Of a stretch of DNA of 64,000 nucleotides, positions 46,606 to 58,983 are shown piece by piece. A model generated the notes under the pieces. That model did no database searches. It was given only the letters and a program-made list of their open reading frames with translations, and was not told the origin of the DNA. The stretch comes from Melioribacteraceae bacterium (GTDB taxonomy: Bacteria > Bacteroidota > Ignavibacteria > Ignavibacteriales > Melioribacteraceae), in contig BQMY01000082.1 in assembly GCA_022181065.1 (NCBI GenBank), positions 1-64,000 on the forward strand. Reading direction: 5' to 3'. The first letter of the stretch is position 1, and every line of letters starts with the position of its first letter. The translations under genes and the position numbers were made by a program.

Positions 46606-46773
46606 ATGGCTAAAGCGAAAAACGCAAGGCAGATTATCATATTAGAAAGTACAGCGGGTACGGGATACCGATACACTACGAAAAAGAACAAGAGAAATCA
46701 TCCTTCTAGAGTAGAGTATAAAAAATACGATCCGGTAGTTCGCAAACACGTGATTTTTAAGGAAACTAAATAA
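46606..46773 (+). CDS. rpmG: Large ribosomal subunit protein L33
   Basis: A 55-residue L33 without the four-cysteine zinc ribbon. The sequence [30 protein letters not shown] and [19 protein letters not shown] follows the bacterial family throughout. GGAG lies seven bases before the ATG. It sits between tRNA-Thr and tRNA-Trp ahead of secE, the common bacterial arrangement. Confidence 0.95.
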   Translation: MAKAKNARQIIILESTAGTGYRYTTKKNKRNHPSRVEYKKYDPVVRKHVIFKETK

Positions 46774-46778
46774 TACTT

Positions 46779-46851
<73 letters not shown>

Positions 46852-46874
46852 CAAGTATAAAAACCTTATAGAGT

Positions 46875-47057
46875 ATGAAAGATAAAATAATAAACTTTGT
46901 TAACGACGTCGTCAGGGAAATGAAAAAAGTTACCTGGCCAACTAAAGACGAACTTAAAGAATCTACCCAGATTGTGATAGTTGTGTGTTTACTTTTCGCT
47001 GTTTTTACCTATGCGGTTGACATGGCGACTTCGGCTTTATTGAAAGGAATATTTTAA
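46875..47057 (+). CDS. secE: Preprotein translocase subunit SecE
   Basis: A 60-residue single-span form of SecE, the clamp subunit of the SecYEG channel. The amphipathic helix VNDVVREMKKVTWPTKDELKES and the membrane span IVVCLLFAVFTYAVDMAT match the family. nusG follows eight bases after the stop. Confidence 0.95.
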   Translation: MKDKIINFVNDVVREMKKVTWPTKDELKESTQIVIVVCLLFAVFTYAVDMATSALLKGIF

Positions 47058-47065
47058 GTTACGCG

Positions 47066-47605
47066 ATGGAAGAATCTAAGTGGTATGTAGTAAGGGTATT
47101 TTCAGGTCATGAAAATAAGGTGAAGAACCTTATTGATGTTGAATTGAGGGATAATGAAGACCTCCAATCACGGATTCATGAAGTTCTGGTTCCCACTGAA
47201 AAAGTTTTTGAGGTTAAAGACGGTAAGAAAAAAACCAAGACAAAAAATTTCTTTCCGGGTTATATCCTCGTTCAGGCAGACCTGGACAATTACGTTAAGG
47301 ATTTTATCGTTAACGCCCCTTCTGTTATGGGATTTTTGGGTACCAAAAATCAGCCTAATCCTTTGCAGCCTGATGAAGTTAAGAGGATTGTTGGAAGAAT
47401 TTCGAAAAATGACGAGAGTGAGCGTACGGAAACTATTTTTAGAGCGGGTGATTTTGTCAAGATCATCGACGGCCCTTTTAATAACTTCTCCGGTTATGTT
47501 CAGGAAGTCAACGAAGAAAAGATGAAGATTAAGGTTATGGTTTCTATCTTCGGGAGGAAAACTCCTGTTGAGATAGATTTTGTGCAAGCTGAATTAGAAA
47601 AATAA
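47066..47605 (+). CDS. nusG: Transcription termination/antitermination factor NusG
   Basis: A 179-residue elongation factor that binds RNA polymerase and links it to Rho and ribosomes. The NGN domain spans about residues 1-110 (KWYVVRVFSGHENKVKNLI, FFPGYILVQ, VMGFLG). A C-terminal KOW domain follows (FRAGDFVKIIDGPFNNFSGYVQEVN). It is cotranscribed with secE. Confidence 0.97.
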   Translation: MEESKWYVVRVFSGHENKVKNLIDVELRDNEDLQSRIHEVLVPTEKVFEVKDGKKKTKTKNFFPGYILVQADLDNYVKDFIVNAPSVMGFLGTKNQPNPLQPDEVKRIVGRISKNDESERTETIFRAGDFVKIIDGPFNNFSGYVQEVNEEKMKIKVMVSIFGRKTPVEIDFVQAELEK

Positions 47606-47631
47606 ATTAATTATTAATTTCAGGTTACGTT

Positions 47632-48057
47632 ATGGCAAAGAAAATTACTGGCTATATTAAACTGCAGATTCCAGCCGGACAGGCAAACCCGTCACCCCCT
47701 GTAGGACCGGCGCTGGGCCAGAAGGGTGTCAACATAATGGAATTTTGTAAACAGTTTAACGCCAAAACATCAGACAAAGCCGGTTTGATCATTCCCGTGG
47801 TTATTACTGTTTATCATGACAAATCGTTTACATTCATTACCAAAACTCCTCCCGCTGCGGTATTGTTGAAAAAAGCTACTAAAATTCAGAAGGGTTCGCC
47901 AGAATCGAATAAAACAAAAGTAGCTAAAGTTACTCGTGCTCAGTTGAAGGAAATTGCGGAAACTAAAATGGCCGATTTGAATGCTCATGATATTGACGCC
48001 GCGATTGAAATGATTGCAGGTACAGCCCGCAGTATGGGTATTACCGTAGTAGGTTAG
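47632..48057 (+). CDS. rplK: Large ribosomal subunit protein L11
   Basis: 141 residues: [29 protein letters not shown] at the N-terminus is the thiostrepton/Stringent-response L11 signature. It binds the GTPase-associated centre of 23S rRNA. First of the rplKAJL run. Confidence 0.97.
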   Translation: MAKKITGYIKLQIPAGQANPSPPVGPALGQKGVNIMEFCKQFNAKTSDKAGLIIPVVITVYHDKSFTFITKTPPAAVLLKKATKIQKGSPESNKTKVAKVTRAQLKEIAETKMADLNAHDIDAAIEMIAGTARSMGITVVG

Positions 48058-48091
48058 TTTGATAATTTTAAAATATTAACTGGCGATTAAA

Positions 48092-48793
48092 ATGAAAGTT
48101 AGCAAAAGAGTTTCAGAAATAAAGAAGAAATTTGACCGTAATAAAGAATATACTCTTGATGAAGCAATCAAGCTTCTGAAAGAGAACAGTAACGTTAAAT
48201 TTACCGAATCATTCGATTGCGCTATCCGTCTTGGTGTTGACCCTCGTCATGCAGACCAGATGGTTCGCGGAACAGTTAGCCTTCCTCACGGTAGCGGTAA
48301 AGAAGTAAGAGTACTTGTTATCGCTAAAGGTGAAAAAATTGAAGAAGCTAAAGCCGCTGGCGCAGATCATGCCGGGTTCGAGGATTACCTTGAGCAGATC
48401 AAAGGTGGTTGGGCGGATGTTGATGTTATTATCGCAACCCCCGATTCAATGGGTGAGCTTGGTAGATTAGGACGTATACTTGGTCCAAAAGGTTTAATGC
48501 CAAATCCAAAATCTGGTACCGTTACAATGGATGTTGCCAATGCTGTTAAAGAAGTTAAAGCGGGTAAAATTGAATTCCGCGTTGACAAAACAGGTATTGT
48601 GCATACATCTTTAGGTAAAATCAGTTTTACCGAAGAGCAGCTTAAAGACAACGCGATCGCATTTTTGAATACAATTATCAAAATGAGACCATCGGCTGCA
48701 AAAGGTACCTATGTGAAATCATTGTACTTAAGCACTACAATGGGTCCGGGATTGAAAATATTCCGTGATGAAGCTATGGCTTTGGCGAAGTAA
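48092..48793 (+). CDS. rplA: Large ribosomal subunit protein L1
   Basis: 233 residues. [23 protein letters not shown] and [19 protein letters not shown] are diagnostic. It forms the L1 stalk and in many bacteria represses its own operon; no L1-binding leader was sought in detail. Confidence 0.97.
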   Translation: MKVSKRVSEIKKKFDRNKEYTLDEAIKLLKENSNVKFTESFDCAIRLGVDPRHADQMVRGTVSLPHGSGKEVRVLVIAKGEKIEEAKAAGADHAGFEDYLEQIKGGWADVDVIIATPDSMGELGRLGRILGPKGLMPNPKSGTVTMDVANAVKEVKAGKIEFRVDKTGIVHTSLGKISFTEEQLKDNAIAFLNTIIKMRPSAAKGTYVKSLYLSTTMGPGLKIFRDEAMALAK

Positions 48794-48868
48794 AAGTTTA
48801 CGCACTCGTAAAATGCTTCTATTTAAAGTAACTAATTAATTAACTATTGCAATTGAGTTAGGTGATAG

Positions 48869-49405
48869 ATGAAGAAGACGGAAAAAGCCGATGTAATTGC
48901 AGAGATTAAAGATATGCTGCAAAACTCTACAGCGGTTTTCCTTGTGGATTACCACGGGATAAACGTCGAGGCAATTAATTCTTTGCGCGGTGAGTTCATC
49001 AAAGAAGATGTGAAATATAAAGTATATAAAAATACTTTGTTCACAAAAGCTATTGAGGAACTTGGCGGGTATGATGAATTGATTGAAAATAATCTCCTAA
49101 CTGGTATGACCGGCTTTGCATTCGCCGGTGATAATTTTGTCGCACCAGCCAAGATTATACGCAAGTTCTGGAAAGATTCTAAAGATAAGAACTTGTTTAA
49201 TCTTAAAGGCTGTTATATAGACTCTACCTTTTACGGTGGTGACCAGATTGACGCTCTTGCTTCAATGCCGACCAAAGAAGAAATTATGGCAAGCATTGTT
49301 GGCAGCATAGCGGCACCTGCATCAGGTATAGTTGGCGCGATAAACGCAGTTATGAGAGACCTCGTAAGCGTTGTAGATCAGATAAGCAAAAAAGACGCTG
49401 CATAG
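48869..49405 (+). CDS. rplJ: Large ribosomal subunit protein L10
   Basis: 178 residues. The N-terminal TAVFLVDYHGINVEAINSLRGEF and the KVYKNTLFTKAIEE block match L10, the stalk base that holds L7/L12 dimers. Only 75 bases separate it from rplA, so a long L10 leader is not obvious. Confidence 0.96.
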   Translation: MKKTEKADVIAEIKDMLQNSTAVFLVDYHGINVEAINSLRGEFIKEDVKYKVYKNTLFTKAIEELGGYDELIENNLLTGMTGFAFAGDNFVAPAKIIRKFWKDSKDKNLFNLKGCYIDSTFYGGDQIDALASMPTKEEIMASIVGSIAAPASGIVGAINAVMRDLVSVVDQISKKDAA

Positions 49406-49442
49406 TTTGGAATAGGTAAATATTAACAGGAGATAATTAAAA

Positions 49443-49823
49443 ATGTCTGAAAAGATAGCTGAAATAGTAGAGAAAATAAAAGCTTTGACTTTAGTAGAAG
49501 CTTCGGAACTAAAACAAGCATTAGAAGATGAATTTGGTGTTACAGCAGCAGCTCCGGTAGCAATTGCGGCAGCAGGTGCCCCTGGAGAAGCCGCAGCAGC
49601 TGAAGAAGAAAAAACTGAATTTGATGTTATTCTTGCAAGTTTTGGCGACAAAAAAATTAACGTTATTAAAGTTGTCCGCGCTCATACAGGTCTTGGTCTT
49701 AAAGAAGCGAAAGATCTTGTAGACGGCGTACCGAAACCGGTTAAAGAAGGTGTTTCTAAAGAAGAAGCCGAAAAAGTTAAGAAAGAGCTTGAAGAAGCCG
49801 GCGCTACTGTAGAAATAAAATAA
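49443..49823 (+). CDS. rplL: Large ribosomal subunit protein L7/L12
   Basis: 126 residues: the N-terminal dimer domain ([19 protein letters not shown]), an Ala-rich hinge, and the C-terminal factor-binding domain ([34 protein letters not shown]). GGAG precedes the ATG. A hairpin separates it from rpoB. Confidence 0.97.
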   Translation: MSEKIAEIVEKIKALTLVEASELKQALEDEFGVTAAAPVAIAAAGAPGEAAAAEEEKTEFDVILASFGDKKINVIKVVRAHTGLGLKEAKDLVDGVPKPVKEGVSKEEAEKVKKELEEAGATVEIK

Positions 49824-49854
49824 CTTTTATACAGTTATAGTAAAATATTATCAT

Positions 49855-49891
49855 AAAGTGGTAAGGTGGTGAAATCCGTCTTGCCACTTTT
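49855..49891 (+). terminator. Hairpin in the rplL-rpoB gap (attenuator-like)
   Basis: Arms AAAGTGGTAAG (49855-49865) and CTTGCCACTTT (49880-49890), 11 pairs including one G-U, ending in TTTT. It lies where many bacteria have a partial terminator or RNase III site that lowers rpoB expression relative to the ribosomal genes. Confidence 0.55.
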
Positions 49892-49947
49892 CATACATTT
49901 AAAACGTTGTTTTATCGCCGAGGATATAATTTAACCGGAGGTTTGGG

Positions 49948-52900
49948 TTGGAGAACATTAAAATAAATGAATTAACAAATAGAATTACCTTTTCTTCCAT
50001 TAAACCGGCTATTCCTGTCCCTGACATGCTGAATATTCAGTTGGAATCGTTTGAAGATTTTCTTCAGTTAAAAACGCTTCCTCAGGATCGCGAGAATAAA
50101 GGTGTGGAAGAAGTATTTAGAACTAATTTCCCGATTCTTGACAATAAGGAATTTTTCCGTCTCGATTTCATTGAATATAATATCGAGAAGCCCCGTTTTT
50201 CAATTCCGGAATGTGAAGAAAGAGGATTAACATATTCGGCGCCACTCAAAGCGAAATTGCGCTTGTCTACCAGAGATGACGAAACAGGTGAATACGTTAA
50301 CTCTGTTGAACAGGAAGTTTATTTGGGTAACCTTCCTTTTATGACTAACCGTGGTACTTTTATTATAAATGGTGCTGAAAGAGTTATTGTAAGTCAGCTG
50401 CACAGATCACCAGGTGTAGCTTTTGCCCAGACAGTACACCCCAACGGAACTCCTATTTACTCCGCCCGCATTATTCCGTTCAGAGGCTCCTGGGTTGAAT
50501 TCGCCACAGATATCAATCACGTTATGTACGTGTATATCGACAGGAGAAAAAAATTCCCGGCATCTACCCTTTTGAGAGCATTGGGTTATGAATCTGATGA
50601 AGAAATTTTAAACTTGTTCGATCTTGTTGAGGAAGTTGCGGTTGACAATCTTGACGAAGGCGAGCATGATGGTCGTTATGTAGCCGATGATGTTATTGAT
50701 ATGAACACCGGTGAAATTTTCGCGGCTCGTGATACTCAACTAACCCCGGAAATTATTGATGAAATTAGAACTTCAACAATAACCTCAATCAAACTGATCT
50801 CTCCCGGTACTTCTTATGACCAGGATCTGATTATCAATACTTTGAAAAAAGATACCTCAAAAACTAAAGAAGAGGCTCTTTTTGCTATTTACAGGCAGTT
50901 GCGTTCAGGTGAAGCTCCTGATATCGATACCGCACAGGGTTTGATTGATAAATTGTTCTTTAATGAAAAACGTTATGATCTTGGCGAAGTTGGTCGTTTC
51001 AGAATGAACGATAAACTTGGTCTTGATATTCCTCTTGATAATACAATTTTAACTCTTGATGATATTATCGCTATTATGAATAGTATCATCAAACTTAAAA
51101 ACGGTAATGTTACCGTTGATGATATTGATCACCTTGGTAACAGACGTGTTCGTACTGTTGGTGAACAGTTAATGCAGCAGTATAACGTTGGTTTGGCAAG
51201 AATGTCGCGTACAATTCGTGAAAGAATGAATATGCGTGATACCGAAAACATGCAGCCGCAGGATCTTGTTAACGCAAGAACTATCAGCAGCGTTATCAAC
51301 GCGTTTTTCGGTACAAACCAGTTGTCGCAGTTTATGGATCAGACCAATCCGCTTTCAGAGCTGACTCACAAAAGAAGAGTATCCGCTTTGGGGCCTGGTG
51401 GTTTGACTCGTGAAAGAGCCGGTTTCGAGGTTCGAGACGTGCACCATTCTCATTATGGTCGTTTATGTCCGATCGAAACTCCGGAAGGTCCGAACATTGG
51501 TCTGATATCTTCATTGACAATCTTTTCCAAAGTGAACAGCTACGGCTTTTTGGAAACTCCTTACCGTCGTGTAAAAGATGGTAAAGTTAGCAAGCAGGTT
51601 GATTACCTCAGTGCTGATCAGGAAGATGAATTTACAATAGCTCAGGCGAACGCGCCATTGAAAGATGACGGTAACTTTGTGCTTGAGAGAGTAAAATGTC
51701 GTCACAAAGGTGAATTCCCGGTTGTAACTCCGGATCTTGTTCACTATATGGATGTTGCTCCCGCGCAGATCGTTAGTATCGCAGCGGCTCTTATTCCTTT
51801 CCTTGAGCATGATGACGCGAACCGCGCGCTTATGGGATCGAACATGCAGCGTCAGGCAGTTCCGCTTCTTGTTCCATCGGCTCCTATTGTTGGTACCGGT
51901 ATGGAAGCAAAAGCAGCACGCGACTCCCGTTCAGTTATCGTTGCTGAAGACGATGGTACTATTGTATTTAGTGACGCAAAAAGAATTGTTGTTCAGTATG
52001 TTCACGATCCAAATTCTTTCGAAGCGTTAACTACTTTTAATGATGACAGAAAAGTTGAATATATCTTAACCAAGTTTTCAGGCACTAACCAGGAAACTTG
52101 TTTTACACAGAAACCGATAGTAAAAACAGGTCAGAAAATCAAAAAAGGCGATGTACTCGCTGACGGACCTGCTATTGATCAGGGTGAACTTGCTCTTGGT
52201 AAAAACGTTCTTGTGGCGTTCATGCCGTGGAGAGGTTACAACTTTGAGGATGCTATTGTATTGAGTGAAAGAATTGTTGCCGAAGATGTTTACACTTCTA
52301 TCCATATTGAAGAGTTCGAGCTACAGGTTAGGGAAACTAAACGTGGTGAAGAAGAACTCACACGCGATATTCCTAACGTGAGTGAAGAAGCAACAAAAAA
52401 TCTTGATGAAAACGGTATAATTCGCGAAGGTGCCGAAGTTAAGGAAGGTGATATCCTTATTGGTAAAATTACACCTAAAGGTGAAACTGATCCAACACCT
52501 GAAGAGAAATTATTGAAAGCGATATTCGGTGATAAAGCCGGTGATGTTAAAGACGCTTCACTCAAGGCACCTCCCGGATTGAAAGGTATCGTAATCAAAA
52601 CAAGACTTTTCAGCAGGAAGAAAAAAGACGCTGAATCGAAGAAAATTGAGAAAAAAGAATTAGAAACTTTAGAAAAGAATTTTGACAGACAGAAAGAGAA
52701 TCATTACAAGAAGTTTGTAGAAAAAATTACTAAAATTTGCGAAGGTAAAAAAACAAAAGGTATCAGTGATCTGGATGGTTCTGATGTAGTGCGCGCAGGT
52801 AGTGCTTGTGATGAAAATACATTCAGGGTTCTGGAAGATGTTACTAAACTTGATTATACAGTTGAGTGGTTTGATGATGAAGAAACCAACAAAATGATCA

Positions 52901-53727
52901 AAAAAGTATTCCCGAACTATTTCTTGATTCTTGCTGATATCGGTGAAGAATACAAACGTGAAAAATTAAAAATTCAGAGCGGCGATGAGCTTCCTCCCGG
53001 AATTGTTCAGCTGGCAAAAGTTTATGTCGCCAAGAAAAGAAAATTGTCTGTCGGAGACAAGATGGCGGGTCGTCATGGTAATAAAGGTGTTGTAGCCAAA
53101 GTTGTTCCAATGGAAGACATGCCTTATCATGAAGATGGTACCCCGGTTGATATAGTTCTTAACCCGTTGGGTGTACCTTCACGTATGAACCTCGGACAGA
53201 TTTATGAAACAGCTTTAGGATGGGTTGGTAAAAAACTTGGTTATAAGTTCGAAACTCCTATTTTCGACGGCGCTACTTATAAAGACGTGGAAAAATGGTT
53301 GGAACAAGCCGAGCTATACGAAGGAAGTAAAACCTATCTGTATGATGGAAGAACCGGTGAACGATTCGACCAGAAGACCACTTGCGGCTACATTTACATG
53401 CTGAAACTTGGTCATATGGTTGATGACAAGATCCACGCCCGTTCAATTGGCCCTTACTCGCTCATTACTCAGCAGCCCCTCGGCGGTAAGGCACAATTTG
53501 GTGGACAGAGGTTTGGTGAAATGGAGGTTTGGGCGCTTGAAGGTTACGGCGCGGCAAATATTCTCCAGGAAATATTAACGGTTAAAAGTGACGACGTTGC
53601 CGGTAGAGCGAAAGCCTACGAATCGATCGTTAAAGGTGAAAACCTTAACCGGCCGAATATGCCGGAAGCTTTTAACGTGTTATTAAAAGAGCTCCAGGGA
53701 TTAGGTCTGGATATCAAAATCAACTAA
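49948..53727 (+). CDS. rpoB: DNA-directed RNA polymerase subunit beta
   Basis: 1259 residues, start TTG with CCGGAGG upstream. The rifampicin region reads [33 protein letters not shown], matching sensitive enzymes. [18 protein letters not shown] and [14 protein letters not shown] are the conserved catalytic-side blocks. It pairs with rpoC 36 bases downstream. Confidence 0.98.
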   Translation: MENIKINELTNRITFSSIKPAIPVPDMLNIQLESFEDFLQLKTLPQDRENKGVEEVFRTNFPILDNKEFFRLDFIEYNIEKPRFSIPECEERGLTYSAPLKAKLRLSTRDDETGEYVNSVEQEVYLGNLPFMTNRGTFIINGAERVIVSQLHRSPGVAFAQTVHPNGTPIYSARIIPFRGSWVEFATDINHVMYVYIDRRKKFPASTLLRALGYESDEEILNLFDLVEEVAVDNLDEGEHDGRYVADDVIDMNTGEIFAARDTQLTPEIIDEIRTSTITSIKLISPGTSYDQDLIINTLKKDTSKTKEEALFAIYRQLRSGEAPDIDTAQGLIDKLFFNEKRYDLGEVGRFRMNDKLGLDIPLDNTILTLDDIIAIMNSIIKLKNGNVTVDDIDHLGNRRVRTVGEQLMQQYNVGLARMSRTIRERMNMRDTENMQPQDLVNARTISSVINAFFGTNQLSQFMDQTNPLSELTHKRRVSALGPGGLTRERAGFEVRDVHHSHYGRLCPIETPEGPNIGLISSLTIFSKVNSYGFLETPYRRVKDGKVSKQVDYLSADQEDEFTIAQANAPLKDDGNFVLERVKCRHKGEFPVVTPDLVHYMDVAPAQIVSIAAALIPFLEHDDANRALMGSNMQRQAVPLLVPSAPIVGTGMEAKAARDSRSVIVAEDDGTIVFSDAKRIVVQYVHDPNSFEALTTFNDDRKVEYILTKFSGTNQETCFTQKPIVKTGQKIKKGDVLADGPAIDQGELALGKNVLVAFMPWRGYNFEDAIVLSERIVAEDVYTSIHIEEFELQVRETKRGEEELTRDIPNVSEEATKNLDENGIIREGAEVKEGDILIGKITPKGETDPTPEEKLLKAIFGDKAGDVKDASLKAPPGLKGIVIKTRLFSRKKKDAESKKIEKKELETLEKNFDRQKENHYKKFVEKITKICEGKKTKGISDLDGSDVVRAGSACDENTFRVLEDVTKLDYTVEWFDDEETNKMIKKVFPNYFLILADIGEEYKREKLKIQSGDELPPGIVQLAKVYVAKKRKLSVGDKMAGRHGNKGVVAKVVPMEDMPYHEDGTPVDIVLNPLGVPSRMNLGQIYETALGWVGKKLGYKFETPIFDGATYKDVEKWLEQAELYEGSKTYLYDGRTGERFDQKTTCGYIYMLKLGHMVDDKIHARSIGPYSLITQQPLGGKAQFGGQRFGEMEVWALEGYGAANILQEILTVKSDDVAGRAKAYESIVKGENLNRPNMPEAFNVLLKELQGLGLDIKIN

Positions 53728-53763
53728 ACCGGTTTTGTAATTTTATGTTTTAAGGGGAATTTT

Positions 53764-56700
53764 ATGAGATTAAAAGCTCAGAAACAGAAAGAAACGAAAA
53801 TAGAAAAATTGACCGTAAGCCTCGCAAGCCCGGATGATATCCTTTCCCGTTCTCATGGTGAGGTTACCAAACCGGAGACCATCAATTACCGTTCGTTCAG
53901 ACCGGAAAAAGATGGTTTGTTCTGTGAGAAGATTTTTGGTCCGGTAAAGGACTGGGAATGCGCGTGCGGTAAATATAAAGGTATTCGCTATAAAGGTATT
54001 GTGTGTGACCGTTGCGGTGTTGAAGTTACTCTTAAAAGTGTTCGCCGTGAAAGAATGGGACATATTTCCCTTGCGGTTCCGGTTGTGCATATCTGGTTCT
54101 TTAAAGCATTGCCTTCCAAAATTGGTAATATTATCGGAATGACTACAAAAGAACTCGAAAAAGTTATCTATTACGAGTCGTATGTTGTTATCAATCCGGG
54201 TCCAACAGGTCTAAATGTAAAAGACCTTATTTCGGAAGATCAGTATTTTGAAATTCTTACATCATTACCACATGATAATGATGGTCTGGAAGATACAGAT
54301 CCCAAGAAATTTGTTGCCAAAATTGGTGGTGACGCGATAAAAGAACTACTAAAAGCAACAGAAATTGAAGAAACCTTTCTTACTTTGAAAGCTGATCTTA
54401 AAGAACAGACATCTCAGCAGAAACGTAACGATTTGTTGAAAAGATTGCGTGTTCTTGAAGCTTTCAGAGAGTATGAAGGTAAAGTTGAAAACAAACCTGA
54501 ATGGATGGTGTTGAATGTAATTCCGGTAATTCCTCCGGAACTTCGTCCGCTTGTTCCTTTGGAAGGTGGTCGTTTTGCTACATCCGACCTGAATGATCTC
54601 TACAGAAGAGTAATCATTCGTAACAACAGGTTGAAAAGACTTATAGATATAAAAGCGCCTGAAGTAATTTTGCGAAATGAAAAACGTATGCTTCAGGAAG
54701 CTGTTGACGCATTGTTCGATAACTCGAGAAGAGCCAGCGCGGTAAGAAGTGATGGTAACCGTCCGTTAAAATCTTTGAGTGATATGCTCAAAGGTAAGCA
54801 GGGTCGTTTCCGTCAGAACCTTCTTGGTAAACGTGTTGACTACTCCGGTCGTTCGGTAATTGTTGTTGGTCCGGAATTAAAACTGCATCAGTGTGGTTTG
54901 CCGAAAGATATGGCTGTTGAGTTGTTCAAACCGTTCGTAATAAGAAAATTGATTGAACGTGGTTATTACAAAACAGTAAAAAGCGCGCGTAAAGCGGTTG
55001 ACAGAAAAGATCCTGTTATCTGGGATATCCTTGAAAAGATCATCAAAGGTCATCCTGTATTACTTAACCGTGCTCCTACTCTTCACAGGTTGGGTATTCA
55101 GGCATTCCAGCCTTTGCTGATTGATGGTAAAGCTATACAGCTTCACCCGATGGTTTGTACAGCGTTTAACGCTGACTTCGACGGTGACCAGATGGCGGTT
55201 CACGTACCACTTTCACACGAAGCTCAGCTTGAAGCGTCATTGCTTATGCTTTCAAGCCATAACATTCTTTCTCCTCAGAATGGCAGCCCGATTGTTGTAC
55301 CTACTCAGGATATCGTTCTTGGATGTTACTACCTTACCAAAGTAGCGGCAGGTGCCAAAGGTGAAGGAATGGTCTTCAACGATCCGGAAGAAGTTATGAT
55401 TGCTCATAACTCAGGTGTTGTTGATCTTCACGCGAAAATTAAAGTTACTGTTTATGATAAACTGATTGAAACTACAGTCGGTAGAGTAATTTTTAACCAG
55501 ATCGTTCCTGAAGAAATTGGATACTTTAACGAATTGCTTGTTAAAAAAATCTTCAGAAACTTCATCTATAAGATGTTCATCAAAATTGGTAACGAAAAAA
55601 CTGCCAAGTTCCTTGATGACCTGAAAGATATCGGTTACCGTTATGCTACTAGAGCGGGTGTATCAATCTCGTTCAGTGATATGATCGTACCTGAGCAGAA
55701 AGAAAAACTGATCAATGATTCGAACGCTAAAGTTTCAGGAATTTTGAGTGAGCACGAGCAGGGTCTGATCACAGACGCGGAACGTTATAACAAAATTATT
55801 GACGTTTGGACGCACACTACGAATAACGTTTCAAAATCACTAATGGAAAAAATTAAAACCGATAAAGGTGGATTTAACTCACTCCACATGATGGTTGACT
55901 CTGGTGCGAGGGGTTCTCAGGAACAGGTTCGCCAGTTGGCAGGTATGAGGGGATTGATGATGAAACCTCAGAAAAGTTTGACAGGTCAGTCGGGTGAAAT
56001 TATCGAAAACCCGATCGTCGCAAACTTTAAGGAAGGTTTGTCAGTGCTTGAGTATTTTATCTCTACTCACGGTGCCCGTAAAGGTTTGGCTGATACCGCT
56101 CTTAAAACCGCTGATGCCGGTTACCTTACCAGACGTCTTTGCGACGTTGCGCAGGATGTGATCATTTCTGAAATTGATTGCGGTACTATCAGGGGTATTT
56201 ACATTTCAGCACTGAAAGATGGCGAACTTGAAAGAGAGCCATTGGCGGAACGTATAACCGGTCGTGTAGTTCAGGAAGATGTTTATGATCCTCGTACCGA
56301 TGAACTTATCATCGAAGCAGGTGAATTAATTGATGAAGAAAGAGCTGAGCAGATTGACGAAGCGTCGATTGACTCTGTATATATCAGAACCGTGCTTACC
56401 TGCGAATCGAAACGTGGTGTTTGCGCCGACTGTTATGGACGTAACCTTACTACCGGCATGCGTGTTGAAGTTGGTGAATCTGTTGGTATCATCGCCGCTC
56501 AGTCAATTGGTGAGCCGGGTACACAGCTTACACTTCGTACTTTCCACCTTGGTGGTACATCTTCACGTATCGCGAGCCAGTCAATGGTCGAATCAAATAT
56601 GGATGGTATCGTCAGGTTCGAAAAAATTAATTCTGTAGAAAAATCAGACTGGATTGGTACTGTTAACGTTGTAATTGGTCGCAGAGGCTCTATCGGAATA

Positions 56701-58011
56701 TATGATGACGATATGCGTATCATCAAAAAATTCGATATTCCTTACGGTGCCGAACTTCTTGTTAAAGATGGCGCGAAAATTAAAAAAGGTCAGCCTCTAT
56801 ACAACCATGACCCATACAATGCATTGATTCTTACTGATATTGGTGGTAAGGTGAGGTTTGTTGATCTTGTTGACAAGGTTACTATGCAGCAGATCGCTGA
56901 CGAACAAACAGGTCACGTGCAGAAAGTTGTAATTGAGTCTAAAGAAAAATCATTAACACCAAGTATAGTTGTAACTGATAAATCGGGTAAAGAAAAAATG
57001 TTCAACCTTCCAACAAGAGCGTATTTATCTGTTGAAGAAGGTGATGATATTCAGCCCGGTACAGTATTAGCGAAAATATCCAAATCGGCATCCAAATCAC
57101 GAGATATTACAGGTGGTCTTCCTCGAGTTACAGAATTGTTTGAAGCGAGATCTCCTCATGATCCTGCGATTGTTGCCGAAATTGAAGGTGTTGTGAAGTT
57201 TGGCGCGAGGAAAAAAGGTTCAAGAGAAATTATCATTGAAGCTCTTGATCAGTCGATGCAGAAAGTTTACAACGTACCTTACGGTAAACATATTCTTGTA
57301 CAGGAAGGTGACGAGATACCGGCCGGTGAAAAAATTACCGACGGACCTACTGATCCTCATGATATCCTGAAAATCAAAGGTACAAACGCGGTTCAGGAAT
57401 ATCTTGTAAACGAAATTCAGGATGTTTATCGTCTGCAGGGTGTAAAGATAAATGACAAACACATTGAGGTAATTGTAAAACAGATGCTTCAGAAGTTGAA
57501 GATCATCAACTCGGGTGATTCAAACTTCATTGAAGAAGATTACGTTGATCGTGTTAAACTTATTGGTGAAAATGAAAGATTACACCCACTTGTAAGAATT
57601 GAAGAACCGGGTGACTCAAAATATAAAGCTGGTCAATTAATTTCTCGTGCAAGACTTCGTGAAATTAATGGTGATCTGGCAAGAAAAAGTAAAGCCCAGA
57701 TCGTAGCTGTTGAAGCTGATCCCGCGACATTCGAAAACATACTGCTTGGTATAACTCAGGCGGCACTATCAACCGAAAGCTGGATTTCGGCTGCATCTTT
57801 CCAGGAAACAACGAAAGTGTTGACAAACGCTGCTACCGAAGCGCGTCCTGATTTCCTTGCCGGATTGAAAGAAAATGTTGTAATGGGTCACCTGATTCCG
57901 GCGGGAACAGGTTTGAAGAAATATTCAAACATTATCCTGCAGGAAGATGAAGTTGAAGCTACAGAGGAAGTAGTTGAAGACAAGGTTGATGAGCAAAAAG
58001 AGAACGCGTAA
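53764..58011 (+). CDS. rpoC: DNA-directed RNA polymerase subunit beta'
   Basis: 1415 residues. The N-terminal zinc site is [20 protein letters not shown], the active-site Mg motif is [14 protein letters not shown], and the second zinc site is [15 protein letters not shown]. The acidic tail ends in [11 protein letters not shown] hairpin follows the stop. Confidence 0.98.
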   Translation: MRLKAQKQKETKIEKLTVSLASPDDILSRSHGEVTKPETINYRSFRPEKDGLFCEKIFGPVKDWECACGKYKGIRYKGIVCDRCGVEVTLKSVRRERMGHISLAVPVVHIWFFKALPSKIGNIIGMTTKELEKVIYYESYVVINPGPTGLNVKDLISEDQYFEILTSLPHDNDGLEDTDPKKFVAKIGGDAIKELLKATEIEETFLTLKADLKEQTSQQKRNDLLKRLRVLEAFREYEGKVENKPEWMVLNVIPVIPPELRPLVPLEGGRFATSDLNDLYRRVIIRNNRLKRLIDIKAPEVILRNEKRMLQEAVDALFDNSRRASAVRSDGNRPLKSLSDMLKGKQGRFRQNLLGKRVDYSGRSVIVVGPELKLHQCGLPKDMAVELFKPFVIRKLIERGYYKTVKSARKAVDRKDPVIWDILEKIIKGHPVLLNRAPTLHRLGIQAFQPLLIDGKAIQLHPMVCTAFNADFDGDQMAVHVPLSHEAQLEASLLMLSSHNILSPQNGSPIVVPTQDIVLGCYYLTKVAAGAKGEGMVFNDPEEVMIAHNSGVVDLHAKIKVTVYDKLIETTVGRVIFNQIVPEEIGYFNELLVKKIFRNFIYKMFIKIGNEKTAKFLDDLKDIGYRYATRAGVSISFSDMIVPEQKEKLINDSNAKVSGILSEHEQGLITDAERYNKIIDVWTHTTNNVSKSLMEKIKTDKGGFNSLHMMVDSGARGSQEQVRQLAGMRGLMMKPQKSLTGQSGEIIENPIVANFKEGLSVLEYFISTHGARKGLADTALKTADAGYLTRRLCDVAQDVIISEIDCGTIRGIYISALKDGELEREPLAERITGRVVQEDVYDPRTDELIIEAGELIDEERAEQIDEASIDSVYIRTVLTCESKRGVCADCYGRNLTTGMRVEVGESVGIIAAQSIGEPGTQLTLRTFHLGGTSSRIASQSMVESNMDGIVRFEKINSVEKSDWIGTVNVVIGRRGSIGIYDDDMRIIKKFDIPYGAELLVKDGAKIKKGQPLYNHDPYNALILTDIGGKVRFVDLVDKVTMQQIADEQTGHVQKVVIESKEKSLTPSIVVTDKSGKEKMFNLPTRAYLSVEEGDDIQPGTVLAKISKSASKSRDITGGLPRVTELFEARSPHDPAIVAEIEGVVKFGARKKGSREIIIEALDQSMQKVYNVPYGKHILVQEGDEIPAGEKITDGPTDPHDILKIKGTNAVQEYLVNEIQDVYRLQGVKINDKHIEVIVKQMLQKLKIINSGDSNFIEEDYVDRVKLIGENERLHPLVRIEEPGDSKYKAGQLISRARLREINGDLARKSKAQIVAVEADPATFENILLGITQAALSTESWISAASFQETTKVLTNAATEARPDFLAGLKENVVMGHLIPAGTGLKKYSNIILQEDEVEATEEVVEDKVDEQKENA

Positions 58012-58018
58012 ATTTGTA

Positions 58019-58050
58019 AGAAAAGCCTAAAAATTAACTTAGGCTTTTCT
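58019..58050 (+). terminator. Hairpin terminator after rpoC
   Basis: Twelve-base arms AGAAAAGCCTAA and TTAGGCTTTTCT around an eight-base loop. The T-rich part lies in the 3' arm and only TGACTTT follows, so readthrough into rpsL is possible. Confidence 0.65.
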
Positions 58051-58124
58051 TGACTTTACATATTTATATTGTTAAATTACGTGTCTGAATCACTTTTGGA
58101 AAAGTAATATTTTGGAGATGTTAA

Positions 58125-58502
58125 ATGCCAACAATAAACCAGTTGGTCAGAAAAGGTAGAGTAAAGGTAGTTTCTAAGAATAAGGCGCCGGCATTGAATG
58201 CGTGTCCTCAGAAACGTGGTGTATGTACAAGGGTTTATACGACTACCCCCAAAAAGCCTAATTCGGCTTTGCGTAAAGTTGCAAGGGTTCGTTTAACAAA
58301 CCAGATGGAAGTTACTGCATATATACCGGGTGAAGGTCATAACCTTCAGGAGCACTCAATTGTAATGATCAGAGGCGGCAGGGTCAAGGATTTACCTGGT
58401 GTACGTTATCATATTATCCGTGGTTCACTGGATACAAGCGGTGTTGCCGACAGAAGACAAGGCAGATCGAAATACGGAAGTAAAAAACCAAAAGCAAAAT
58501 AG
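58125..58502 (+). CDS. rpsL: Small ribosomal subunit protein S12
   Basis: 125 residues. [31 protein letters not shown] has the lysine of streptomycin-sensitive S12, and [17 protein letters not shown] is intact. rpsG begins three bases after the stop. Confidence 0.98.
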   Translation: MPTINQLVRKGRVKVVSKNKAPALNACPQKRGVCTRVYTTTPKKPNSALRKVARVRLTNQMEVTAYIPGEGHNLQEHSIVMIRGGRVKDLPGVRYHIIRGSLDTSGVADRRQGRSKYGSKKPKAK

Positions 58503-58505
58503 AAT

Positions 58506-58973
58506 ATGAGAAAAAGAAGAGCTGAAAAGAGATTCATTAAGCCGGATCCCAAGTTTAATGATGTAACGGTAGCAAAGTTTATCAACTATATGATGTGGGA
58601 TGGTAAAAAATCTGTTACTCGCAAGATGGTTTATGATTGTTTTGACATACTTGAAGGCAGAGCGAAAAAACCGGCCCTTGAAGTATTTAGAAAAGCGTTG
58701 GATAACGTGCAACCTCTTGTTGAAGTAAGATCACGAAGAGTTGGTGGCGCTACTTATCAGGTTCCTATGGAAGTTAGACCTGATAGAAGAGTTGCTCTGG
58801 CTTTCAGATGGATCAGAAATTATTCACGAGCTAGAAAAGATAAATCGACCGCATTGAAGTTGGCTAACGAGATTCTCGCAGCCTCCAACAATGAAGGTCC
58901 TTCAGTAAAAAAGAAAGACGATACACACAGAATGGCCGAAGCTAATAAAGCATTCGCGCACTTCAGGTGGTAA
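58506..58973 (+). CDS. rpsG: Small ribosomal subunit protein S7
   Basis: 155 residues. [16 protein letters not shown] and [21 protein letters not shown] are diagnostic of S7, which organises the 3' domain of 16S rRNA and in E. coli regulates the str operon. fusA starts 10 bases later. Confidence 0.98.
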   Translation: MRKRRAEKRFIKPDPKFNDVTVAKFINYMMWDGKKSVTRKMVYDCFDILEGRAKKPALEVFRKALDNVQPLVEVRSRRVGGATYQVPMEVRPDRRVALAFRWIRNYSRARKDKSTALKLANEILAASNNEGPSVKKKDDTHRMAEANKAFAHFRW

Positions 58974-58983
58974 CAAGGGAAAA

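Noticed and set aside
48794-48868. An L10 leader RNA before rplJ
   Set aside because: Only 75 bases are available and I see no kink-turn-like structure; the evidence is too weak to report.
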